Shown here: positions 23,340 to 34,393 of the stretch, piece by piece
Numbering within the stretch: the first letter of the stretch is position 1
Layout of the letters: each line of letters starts with the position of its first letter
NCBI GenBank assembly: GCA_029255685.2
Contig: CM055319.2
Coordinates: 9,162,747 to 9,226,746 of the forward strand
Length of the DNA stretch: 64,000 nucleotides
Direction of reading: 5' to 3'
DNA from: Silene conica
Taxonomy: Eukaryota > Streptophyta > Magnoliopsida > Caryophyllales > Caryophyllaceae
Notes under the pieces: model-generated
The model's input: only the letters and a program-made list of their open reading frames with translations
Database searches by the model: none
What the model was told of the DNA's origin: nothing
Made by a program: the position numbers and the translations under genes

Positions 23340-23876
23340 AAGTGGTATCAGAGCGAACGATCCTCAGGCCTAACCTAATGAACCTAATGAATGTAGGAGA
23401 GTCTAAATAAAATGAACCCCGGGTTAGGACTGTTAGGAGCACACTAAAGGGGAAGTATGAGTCTGGGGCCCCCTCACACCGAACCATTGGCCCTATCAGT
23501 TTTACCCGGGAACCCAGAGTGCATATACGAGAGAAAAGGGTAGAATAGGAGGTGGTGGAAGTGATAGCATACTGTGACAAGTAAGTTATGAGAATTCTAA
23601 GTATACGTGACTTTTGAAAATGCGGAAGGGGCATGAACATGAGGGAATCTTTAACTGTTGGAAAAGGGCGTATGTTGATGTGATATGATAAGTGATTTGA
23701 AACATGATTAGTACTCCTTCTATCTTCATGTTTATTGATATGCGGTTATGTGATCCCGAGCCATGTTATAGTTTCCTGATTATTCGATTTGATAGCTGAT
23801 GATAGATTTTATCGTTTGGGAATTTTAGCCCTAACCCTAATGTGCGCCCACATAAGTCGGGACTCATGTCTTTCTG

Positions 23877-26800
23877 TTGTATTATAGTATGCCTCCGCGA
23901 AGAGATAATGCCGTTAACATCACCCAAGAGGAGGTGGACCGGTTGATAGCTGAAAATGAGGCCCTAAAGGCCAAACGTATGGACTCCGCGAAAATGAGCA
24001 CCATCATCGCAAGACATCACCCTACCCAATTCACTGGGGAGGGGGAACCTCATCTGTTAGGAGCTTGGTGTCGGGAATTCGATAACCTGTTCGAGTTGCT
24101 GGATTGCCCTGAAGAATTGAAGGTAGACCAGGCTGCCCACTATCTGAGGGGTATGGCTGGAGATTGGTGGACCGCGAATAAGGGAGAGCTCCGGGAAGCA
24201 GCTACAGAGGGTGGATCCGCGTTTGTTCCGTGGGACGCATTCCAGGGGGTCCTGAACGAGGCGTTTCTACCAGAATTCCAAAAGAGCAAGCTGAGGGAGG
24301 AGTTCGACTCATTCACGATGTCGGAGGACATGACCGTAGAGGTTTACTACAGGAAATTCATCCAGCTGGTACACTATGTGAGAGATATGGGTTTTGACGA
24401 TGCTATGCTAGCCATGAAGTTTGAGAGGGGTTTATCAAGCGCAGTTAAGAAGAGACTGATTGCAGCTCCGCCCACCACAGTCCGTGACATCTATTTAAGG
24501 GCTAGGACGGCGGAGAGGCTTTCGGATATGATTAAGGCGGACAAGAAGTCCAAGTCAGAAAAGAGGAAGGCTGAACCAGTAGCTGAGGGTTCAGGATCGA
24601 AAAAGCCAAGTAATAACAAGCAAGTACAGTGGGTATTTCGGAAGTAGTGCTTCTAGTGGTGGGAGGAACCAGAGTGGGGGCAACTTCAGGAGTGGAGGTG
24701 CTGGTAATGGTTCGGTGGGAGTGGTCTGTTTCGGCTGCGGGAAGATTGGGCACAAGCAAGCAGTATGTCGTTCTTCTGGAGGGAATCAGTCCGGGGGTTA
24801 CCGTACACCTACATCAGGATATCAGGGATCTCGCACTCAGACCTATGGCAGCAGTGGCTATCGCACACCCATGGCAAACTATGGTGGGGGTGCGAAGTCC
24901 GGAGGCAGCAGCAACTACCAGAGGAACTATAACAACAACAATCAGAACCGTTCGTATCAAAATCAGTACAATGGAGGTGGGAACAGCAACAAGACGGGGA
25001 CGGCAGGAAATCAGCAGGCTGGGACATCTGGTGCCAGCCAGAGTGGGGTCAAGTCCAGTGGCAACCTCTTTGCCATGGGAAAGCAGGCCGCTCAAGAGGA
25101 CGCTCATGTGGTTACTGGTACTTTTCTTGTGAACTCTAAACCTACTTTCGTACTTTTCGATTTCGGTGCCACCCATTCTTTTGTGTCTAGAGACCATGTT
25201 AGAGTTTTGGGGCTTGAGAGGTTCGACTGGGTCGCGGACTCAGTGACTATACCTTCAGGAGAGTCAATAGCTTGTAATAGAGTCTATGGAAGTGTACCCA
25301 TCAGAATCGGGGAAGCAATGTTCTATTGTGATCTCATAGAATTTCCGCTGGGAGGTTTTGAGGTGATCCTAGGGATGGATTGGCTGGGGAAGTATAGGGC
25401 TTTTATCGACTGTCATCAAAAGAAAATTTCCTTGAAGGGACCCAAGGGAGTGAGGGTATCCTACAAGGGGTATAGAGTCAAACCAAAGATCAAATTTATA
25501 TCTGTCAATACCCTGAAGTCTAGCTTGCGGAAAGGAGAAAGCCTAATTTTGTGTCAAATGTGGGATTGTGAGGTTGAGACCCCCAAGACTAGTGAGATAC
25601 CTGTGGTACGGGAGTTTGAGGGAGTCTTTCGAGACGACGTTCCAGGGTTACCGCCGAGGAGGGAAGTGGAATTTTCCATTGACCTCAAACCAGGAGCGGG
25701 ACCGATCTCTAAATCACCGTACCGTATGGGACCAAAAGAAATGGAGGAGTTGAAGAAGCAATTGGATGAGCTAGCTGAGAAAGGGTTCATCCGACCCAGT
25801 GTGTCGCCCTGGGGAGCACCTGTGTTATTTGTGAAAAAGAAGGATGGGAGTTTGAGGTTGTGTGTGGACTACCGAGAGCTGAACAATGTAACCATCAAGA
25901 ATCGTTATCCTTTGCCGAGAATTGACGACTTGTTCGATCAGTTAAGTGGAGCTGGGGTTTTCTCCAAGATTGATTTGAGATCCGGGTATCATCAATTGAG
26001 GATAAAAGATGAAGATATTCCGAAGACCGCTTTCCGAACGAGGTATGGCCACTATGAATTTGTGGTTATGCCCTTTGGATTGACTAATGCTCCAGCTGTG
26101 TTTATGGACTTGATGAATCGAGTCTTCAGCCCGTATCTCGACAAGTTCGTGGTGGTATTTATCGATGATATCCTGGTATATTCCAAGAATGCGGAAGAGC
26201 ACGAAGATCATTTGAGGAAGGTACTTCAGACTTTGGAAGGACATAAACTCAATGCTAAGTTGAGTAAGTGTGAATTCTGGTTGGAGAAAGTGGCGTTCTT
26301 GGGGCATGTCATTTCCAAAGAGGGGGTATCTGTTGACCCTAGTAAAATTGAAGCTGTGACTAGGTGGCAAAGTCCGAAGAATGTGAGTGAGATCCGAAGT
26401 TTTCTGGGGTTAGCAGGTTATTACCGGAGATTCGTCAAAGACTTTTCGAAGATAGCAAAACCGTTGACGTCGTTGATGAGGAAGGAGAACCGTTTTGCTT
26501 GGGATGAGAGTTGTGAGAAGGCATTCCTAACCCTTAAGGAACGCCTGACAACAGCTCCTATCCTTGCTTTGCCAGTAGGGAGTGATAACTTCGAAGTTTA
26601 TACTGACGCTTCCAAGCATGGGTTGGGTTGTGTGCTAATGCAGCATGGGAGAGTGATCGCGTATGCTTCTCGCCAGTTGAAGACTTATGAAGAGAATTAT
26701 CCGACCCATGATTTGGAATTAGGCGTTGTGGTCTTTGCACTGAAATTGTGGCGTCATTACCTTTATGGGGCCACTTTTAAGGTGTTTTCTGATCATAAGA

Positions 26801-28494
26801 GCCTGAAATATATCTACACCCAGAAAGAGTTGAACATGAGGCAGAGGAGGTGGATAGAGTTGATCGGAGACTATGATATGCAGATTGTCTACCACGAGGG
26901 CAAGGCGAATGTGGTAGCCGACGCTCTAAGTAGGAAGTCAGTACATGCTTTGAGTTGTGCCAGATCGAGAGTGAGGTTGCATGGTGAGTTAAGGGAGATG
27001 GGAATTTTCATGATCAGGAGAGGGGATGCTCTTGGTGATTTGACAGTGGAGCCTGAGCTGTATGGGGAAATTCGGGAGTTATAGAAGAACGACGAGAGAA
27101 TCCAGAAGTGGCGTTTGATGGTGGAAAATGGGGTTGGTGAAGAGACATCCAAGTTCAGTATTCATACCGACGGTAGCTTGAGGTTCAGTGGGCGATGGTG
27201 TGTACCGAATGTTGAGGAGCTAAAGAAGAAGATCCTGACTGAAGCTCATGCTACTCCTTATTCTGTTCACCCAGGGGGTGATAAGTTGTATAAGGACCTT
27301 AAGAAGACGTTTTGGTGGCCGAATATGAAGAAGGAGGTCGCAGAGTTTGTATCGAGGTGTTTGACGTGTCAACGAGTGAAAGGGGAGTATAAGAGGCCTC
27401 AAGGGAAGGTGCAACCTTTGGATGTACCAGAGTGGAAGTGGGAGAATATTTCAATGGACTTTATCGTGGGGTTGCCTCGAACTCAGAGGGGCAACAACAT
27501 GATTTGGGTGATCGTAGATCGTTTGACTAAGTCAGCTCACTTTATTCCAATGAAAGATACCTGGAGTAAGGCCGAGTTGGCTAAGTCGTATGTTCAGAAT
27601 GTGGTCAAACTACATGGCGTACCCAAGGATATTGTTTCAGATCGAGACTCGAGGTTTATATCCAGATTTTGGCAGGAGTTGCAGGCAGCGTTGGGTACCC
27701 AATTGAAGATGAGTACAACTTTTCATCCGGCTACTGACGGTCAGACTGAGCGGACGATTCAGACTCTTGAGGATATGTTGAGAGCTTGTGTACTTGAGTT
27801 CGGAGGATCTTGGGAGGATCGACTGGGGTTGATCGAGTTTTCTTATAATAACAGCTATCATGCAAGCATAGGCATGGCCCCTTTCGAGGCATTGTACGGG
27901 AGGAAATGTCGGAGCCTTGTGTGTTGGGATGATCGAGCTGATGTTGTGACTTTAGGGCCAGATATGATCCAGGAGATGGTGGAGCAGGTTCAGATTATTC
28001 GACAGAGGATGAGGGCCGCTCAGGATAGACAGAAGAGTTATGCCGATCTGAAGAGGAGTGATATTTCATTTGAGGTCGGAGAGAAAGTACTACTGAAAGT
28101 CTCTCCGATGAAGGGTGTGATGAGATTTGGCAAGCGTGGCAAACTGAGTCAGAAATTTATTGGGCCATTTGAGATCTTGGACAGAGTTGGAGAGGTGGCA
28201 TATCGCTTAGCTTTGCCTCCAACCCTATCCAAGGTCCATAATGTGTTCCATGTGTCCCAATTAAGGAAATATGTGAGTGATCCATCTCATGTGCTTCAAC
28301 ATGAGGTGATTGAGGTGGATGAGCAGTTGGCATACATTGAGACTCCAAAGGAAATTCTAGACAAGAAAGTACGAAAGACTCGCAATGGGGAGACATCCTT
28401 GGTGAAAGTCTTGTGGTCAAATCATAACCAGGAAGAGGCTACGTGGGAGCCTGAGGCATCCATGCGGGAGCGTTACCCACATTTGTTTGATTGA
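23877..28494 (+). pseudogene. gag-pol coding region of the Tekay element
   Basis: Domains in order: gag capsid region, with a TWWTANKGEL-like stretch (near 24170); zinc knuckle [14 protein letters not shown] (near 24725); aspartic protease (near 25110-25400, [20 protein letters not shown]); reverse transcriptase with FIDDILVYS (near 26160); RNase H with [14 protein letters not shown] (near 26595); integrase with an HPGGDK...CLTCQ zinc region (near 27270) and DDE core (MDFIVGLPR, SDRDSRF, ATDGQTER); and a C-terminal chromodomain-like end with VLWSNHNQEEATWEPE (near 28410). The chromodomain and domain order place it in the chromoviruses, best the Tekay/Del clade. The region is mostly open with about two breaks; it is treated as a fossil. 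Confidence 0.9.
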
Positions 28495-28668
28495 GGTAAG
28501 TTACGCGGACGTAACTTTTCTTTAAAGGGGGTGGAATGTAACATTCGGTATAAGTAAGTTTTATGAAGTTGTTTTCATGATGTTTGTGTTTCCAGTCGTT
28601 TCGTGGTTTGTTTTGTCACCTCGGTGCGATAGAACTTCGGGACGAAGTTCAATTTAAGGGGGGGAGAC

Positions 28669-29661
28669 TGTAATACCCCGTTTATTTATAAAGTTTTATT
28701 TGCAAAGTTACGATGTTTTATTGGTTATTTTATCATGGATGTTAGGTGTTTATATTTTCTTTTTTTATTTAAAGATTTTGTCGTTCTTGGGGTTCGAGCT
28801 TGAGACCTCTAGGTAGGGGTTTTGGGCCTCGATAGTTGTGCTAAAACAAAACAGCCCGTCATGGTAGCTAAAGCAAACCCTCACGCAGCAGCCATATAAG
28901 ACACGTTTTTAACCTACTTCTGACCTATCTACAACATAACCTACACCCTAGTTTTACAGCCGCCACCACATAGCAGTAAGTGAAGGTGTTTTCCGGTCAG
29001 TTAGTCGTGCCTAGCCTGTTCGTTTTGGGGTCTGAAGTCAGGTACGTGTAAGGGTCTGTCACTCGTTCTTTTATTTATTGCGTATGCCCTTGTTTTTGCG
29101 GTCTGATCGAGGGGTGGTTGGTCGTCAACCTTGGTCGTGGGTAGGACCATCTTAATGGTGGAAGTCAGGGTAGAAGTAGGGTGGTTGTCACGGCGGGAAT
29201 GGGTGGCAGGGTCGGCGTCGAAGGGTTGTTTTATGGTTCCTGTGTCGCGGTTGTTGGTTGTTTTCAGTCAGAGAGTCTGGTTTGGGGGTGGTGTTACTGT
29301 CGACTCGGGGGAGGTCAATACAGTAACACCACCGTGTCTTACAGATGGGTTGACGGAGGTGGTTATGGTGGGGTCAGTCATGGTGTTAGGGGGTTGTTGA
29401 GAGTTCGTTTTGGGTCTGTTTTGCAGGCGGTCAGTGGCAGGGACGTGGAGCAGACCTGAGTTAAAGGGTCTGACCAGTCTCGTCGGCGGTGGTCGGCCGT
29501 TTTGGTGGTGCCAGGGAGGTAGTGGGTTGTCGCTGGTGTCATGAGGGGTGGTCTGCTGGTGGTCGTTGTGGTGGTAGGCGGTGAGGGAGTGGGCTGAAGT
29601 CGTGAGGAGGGCTGTCGGGTTTGGTGTGTTTGTTTTTATTCCTTTCGTTTTTTTTTCTAGG

Positions 29662-29720
<59 letters not shown>

Positions 29721-30723
29721 TAATATGTGTATTGGTGTATTTTTGGTATACTCTCTATTTTGATATCAATAATATTTATGGCTAATATATTTAGTATTTA
29801 TGGTGAGGTATTTTTATTTATGGCAAAGTATAATTGGTTTTTAAGGTATGGCATTTTATTTATGGGAAAGATTTAAATTTTGAATTTCAAACCAAGTTAC
29901 TATTTTTGGCAGTTGCTATTTATAGGAAGTTACTATAAATGGAATGTGTGCACGTGTTACGTGAGTAGGAAGTTTATTAATTAAGTAATATATATTTTAG
30001 GTGGCAAGTTTCGTGTGGAACACTTTTAACGCGCTTGGACGTATCTGCATTTCCTGCTATTTCAGGTAGGGGAAATACAATGCATATTATAATGATTACT
30101 CAGTTGTTATTGATGATTACCATGAATGTTTTAGACTAATACTTGGTTGGTATATTATGATAATTGATTATATACTCTGTGATACGATATGAGATGAGGA
30201 GATAAAGGGTCTGTGTGGCGCGGAGATAAAGGGTCTGTGTTTGGTGTGGAGATTAAGGGTCTGTGTGGCGCGGAGATAAAGGGTCTGTGTTTGGTGCGGA
30301 GAAAAAGGGTCTGTGATTCGGAGTGGAGAAGTTCAACTTTCTATTTATAGTAATGTGGTTTATTTTACAGTTTTCTCTACTCAACCTCGTGGTTGACCCT
30401 GTGTATTCGTGATCACCTGTGATGAACCAATTATTGGGGAGCAGATTGACAGGTTAAAGACTATGGGAGCTTAGGGAAGTGAGAAGCATGGACCCGGACC
30501 TGTCTAGAGCATAGATCACATAAAAATAGTCTATGAGTTGTTCTTTCTTTTGATCCGAACAGTTTTATCTTTTGGTTATGTAAAGAACATGTTTGAGTAT
30601 AAATTATATATAAAGTACTGTTTATCTTCCTTTGTATCTACTGCCTCGGGAAACCGAGATGGTAACACCTTTATTTATCTGAGGAGTCCTAGTTCAGGCC
30701 CTTAAATAAATGGGGGTGTTACA
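28669..30723 (+). repeat. Complete 3' LTR of the Tekay element (2055 bp)
   Basis: It begins TGTAATACCCCG after a polypurine tract and ends GGGTGTTACA. It holds a GT-rich, GC-richer first part (28900-29640), an (ATT)n microsatellite (29661-29716), and the tandem repeat with AAAGGGTCTGTG. It preserves the normal LTR organisation that the 5' copy has lost. Confidence 0.9.
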
Positions 30724-31185
30724 GACATGCTTTATTATTGATATATTTTACGTTTTTACTATTATTCTTGTGTTATTGTAAACAAATGACCGAAACAAAT
30801 AGAGTAGTAACTTCTGAATAGATTCGTGCACTTAAAATGGTACTGAGAAATGCCTACATTGTTACTTCCAGGATTTCTTCATGTACACTGTTTCGAATGA
30901 ATTGGCCATTAAAATCAAGTTATAGGAATAGTGTCAACTACTAGCTTTTATATACACATGATTCATGGCTTCATGCCCAAAGAATTTCAAAAATTAATAC
31001 TCGTATATAACGATTAGGTAAAAACAAAATTTAAACAATATATCCTCAAAAATATACTATTGATATAAAATTAGTTTTCTATTAAAGTCATACACACAAA
31101 AAAACTTAATTAAGTTTACGTAAGGATTTTGTAGTGTGTTTAATTTTGTTAATTAACGTTATAAAATCTGAGGGTAGAATAAATA

Positions 31186-31424
31186 AATATATTGTTTTTC
31201 TCTATATATCTTTATACATGAGGTAGCTTTTTATTTTAGGTACCTGTTTCACCTTTTTTCACTCCAAACAGATAGTTGCCGAACACTCCAAAAATAATAA
31301 GCTACCTGATTATTTTGACAAAAAACTTACTTCAGGCAAATCAGGTAGCTAAAATGGCTTGTCAAACAGAGCCTAAGTACCGGTTTTATATATAAAGATA
31401 TATAGAGAAAAACAATATATTAAT
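31186..31424. repeat. Local inverted repeat across the end of the MITE
   Basis: AATATATTGTTTTTCTCTAT with the following block (31186-31218) is the reverse complement of 31392-31424. The arms are about 33 bp and enclose the right end of the MITE. Confidence 0.6.
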
Positions 31425-31561
31425 CTTATTTTACACAGTAGTATTTTCTTATTTTCATCTGATATTGTCATATTGATCCATTTTAATGATTCAAGATTCA
31501 AGTGATAATAATAAAGAGGGGAGAGAATAACATAAGACTTGTATTATTAAGTGTGTGATCT

Positions 31562-31617
31562 TTTTTTCTTTGAAAGAAAGATCAATCTATTAATAAATAG
31601 TCATACGACATCTACAA
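31562..31617 (-). mobile_element. 56-bp 5'-truncated LINE tail
   Basis: The LTR copy at 31503 carries an extra segment flanked by a perfect 17-bp duplication (TATTAAGTGTGTGATCT at 31545-31561 and 31618-31634). The insert begins with a T run; on the minus strand it ends TTGATCTTTCTTTCAAAG followed by A, like plant LINE 3' ends. It looks like a severely truncated LINE insertion. Confidence 0.65.
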
Positions 31618-32561
31618 TATTAAGTGTGTGATCTTAATAGTTATACAATACGTCACTTATATAGTAGAACGAGATCACAACGTAAGGAAATTTATTCTAA
31701 GATATTAATTATCTCATAATAAATAATATATTATTCTATATTATACTAATGAGATATGTCGATATCTCGACAATATCTCAACATCCCCTCTCAAACTCAT
31801 GTTAGTTTGTAAAAATTTCCGTGAGTTTACACAAAATAAGAAAAATCAATATTCATCGACTTCTTCATCTTCATTATCCATCTCCGTCTTCAAAAGGTTG
31901 GTAAGATAAGCGGGTGTAATACTCACTAGAAAATTTCTTCGAACAAGAACGTTAAATTTTTCGGACTTGTCGACTATCAAATAATTTGCTAGGAACTCTA
32001 TCGAACCTAAACAAATTTCAGTAAAACGAAAAAATTTCCGTCAATTTCAATATTTGGAGAACGTTAATTTTTTCGGACTCCAAATTGGTTGCCTAACTCG
32101 CCAGTCAAATTTGTACCACCTTTCAAAATTAAAGATTTCAAAACGGAAGAATTATGATAAATTTTTTTCATTTGTTTGCAGTTAAAAGAGTATGTTATTT
32201 GATAAAAAAATTGGCAAAAACAATTGTAAACAAGGAAAAATCACGACAACTTCTTATTGTGTTTTTTTGGCTAAAAAACTAATAATTTGAATTTTTAAAA
32301 AATAACGGAAAATCCCGCCGGTGTGCGCTATATAATTTCGCCCATCGGCAAGAACGCGGAAGCGGGTTTTAGAGGCCTCAAGAGAGAGGCTCTGATACCA
32401 TGATAACAATATAGAGGGGAGAGAATAACATAAGACTTGTATTATTAATTGTGTGATCTTAATAGTTATACAATACGTCACTTATATAGTAGAACGAGAT
32501 TACTAAGTAAAGAAACTTATTCTAAGATATTAATTATCTCATAATAACTAATATATTATTA

Positions 32562-34393
32562 TCATTATTACTATAAAAGAAGGATGGATTTCCGCCTACG
32601 TGGCGCAATCATGTCGCAGCGTTGGGTATTTCGAGCTCTCACATTCATCCTCAGCATTTTCAATTTTTTTAGACCAATCAGATTTACTTATCTATGCCAC
32701 CTCATATTAATTTAATAATTTATTAATTTAATAATAATTTATTTATTTATTTATTATTAAATACAAAAATTTAACCAGAATAAAATCCTTCTATATTTGA
32801 CTCATTCACATTTTGGCAGAATATAATCATAATCATTCTCAATACAATTATTCTAATACAATCATTCTAAATCCTCCTATATCGTCTACTGCATAAAATT
32901 ACTGACAAAGTGATTACTCCATTCTCAGAATCATTCCCATGCATCCTTTTCCTGAAATCATCTTCAATGGAAGAAGCGGAGTCATTACTTGCAGAAATCA
33001 CGGATTCGAATATGTAATGCTAGATGAGTTTATACTTAGTCATTCCCATTACTTGCAGAAATCACGGATTCGAATATGTAATGCTAGATGAGTTTATACG
33101 TAGTCATTCCCCTGCATCCTTATCTTGCTGATGGCTCAGAATATAGGTAAGTTTATACGTAGTTACCATTTCTTATGATTAAAAACCGGGTTAAAAATGA
33201 ATATGATAGATTAATCAACCATTTCTTTTGGCAGCGGAATTTACGAGATTAGTCAACCATTCATATTAAAGATTTCCATAGGCGAAGATTACAGGTTCTT
33301 GCAGGAGCCGGCCCAGATTTAAGGCGTTAAGCTCAATTCCTAATAATCTCGAAACTCAGGTTTGTTCATTCTGTTTAAACTGTGTCAATGCTTAAAAACG
33401 TTTCCATAATATAAAATATAAATTCAAATATAGATGATTTTACATACACCATATTCTATTATATAGATGATTTACATACACCATATTCTATTATATAGAT
33501 GATTCAAACTGTGAAAATCTTTCCATAATTATATTCTTTAGCATATAAAATATAGATCACAAAAACGTACTTAATAGATGATTTGGGTCTGACATAAACC
33601 ATAGATGATTCACATACTTAATAAAATCTTTCCATAATTATATTCTTTAGCATATAAAATATAGATCACAAAAACGTACTTAATAGATGATTTGGGTCTG
33701 ACATAAACCATAGATGATTCACATACTTAATAAAATCTTTCCATAATTATATTCTTTAGCATATAAAATATTAAATATTAATATTCCATAAATATTAATA
33801 TTCCATAAACAAGAACTAAAATAATAAAATAAGAAACAAAATATTATATTCTATGCCATAAAATCAAGCATATAAAATATTAATGAGGCATATAAAATAT
33901 AATAAAAAGATATTATATCACGGTTTTAGAGATAATAAAAAGATATTCCATAAAATCTTTCCATGATTTAATCAAACCGTTTTTCAACTAAAATAATGAT
34001 GATTAAAATATCACGGTTTTATTTATAAAATATTTGAAGAATATCCATACAATTATTTATAAACAATTCGTATGTTTCCATAATTAATATGATGATAACT
34101 GAGTTTCGAGTTTATTAGGAATTTAGAGGATACCAAACCATATATTTTTCGAGTTTATCTCTGATACCAAACCATATATTTTTCCATAATTAATATGTGA
34201 AAGAAATATGTGAAGAAAATCTTTCCATAATTAATATTACCTATATACAGAGTTTTACCTTCTACAGAGTTCCACTTGATAAAAACTATCCCCCAATTAT
34301 AAATAAAGACTTCTAGATTACCTGCATCCACAATATATTTTTCAGCCATAATACACACTACCTGCTATCATACCTCAACAAATATTCATATCA
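32562..34393 (+). other. Helitron 5' non-coding region with short tandem repeats
   Basis: Sequence around GCAGAAATCACGGATTCG is duplicated (near 32992 and 33056, about 64-bp period). A longer block with GATTTGGGTCTGACATAAACC repeats near 33579 and 33689 (about 110-bp period), with further partial copies of TATATAGATGATTTACATACAC around 33428-33500. No gene is visible before the RPA start. Confidence 0.6.

Larger units (their letters stand above)
22176..30723 (+). mobile_element. Ty3/gypsy chromovirus, Tekay/Del clade, young, nearly whole
   Basis: The element is flanked by the 5-bp duplication GACAT (22171-22175, 30724-30728). It has a 5' LTR (22176-23339), a tRNA-Met primer binding site TGGTATCAGAGC (23343-23354), gag-pol (23877-28494), a polypurine tract (about 28654-28668) and a 2055-bp 3' LTR (28669-30723). 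The parts shared by the two LTRs (about 790 bp) differ at about two positions, so insertion is very recent, roughly 0.1-0.2 million years under commonly used plant rates. The 5' LTR is abnormal: its first part is an inverted copy of its own end. The coding region has about two breaks. Confidence 0.9.
21982..31372 (+). repeat. MITE of the 15063 family, split by the Tekay element
   Basis: The left part (21982-22175) matches the complement of the 15063-15685 MITE up to the GTAAAAGGACAT block. The right part (30724-31372) continues it (TTTATTATTG..., TGTGTTATTGT) and ends in TGTCAAACAGAGCC. The two halves share the duplicated GACAT at the break. About 838 bp remain after removing the insertion, longer than the other copy. 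Confidence 0.75.

Noticed and set aside
29131-29459. Two overlapping frames of about 90 codons in the Tekay 3' LTR
   Set aside because: They lie in GT-rich LTR sequence with no homologous domain; LTR composition explains them.
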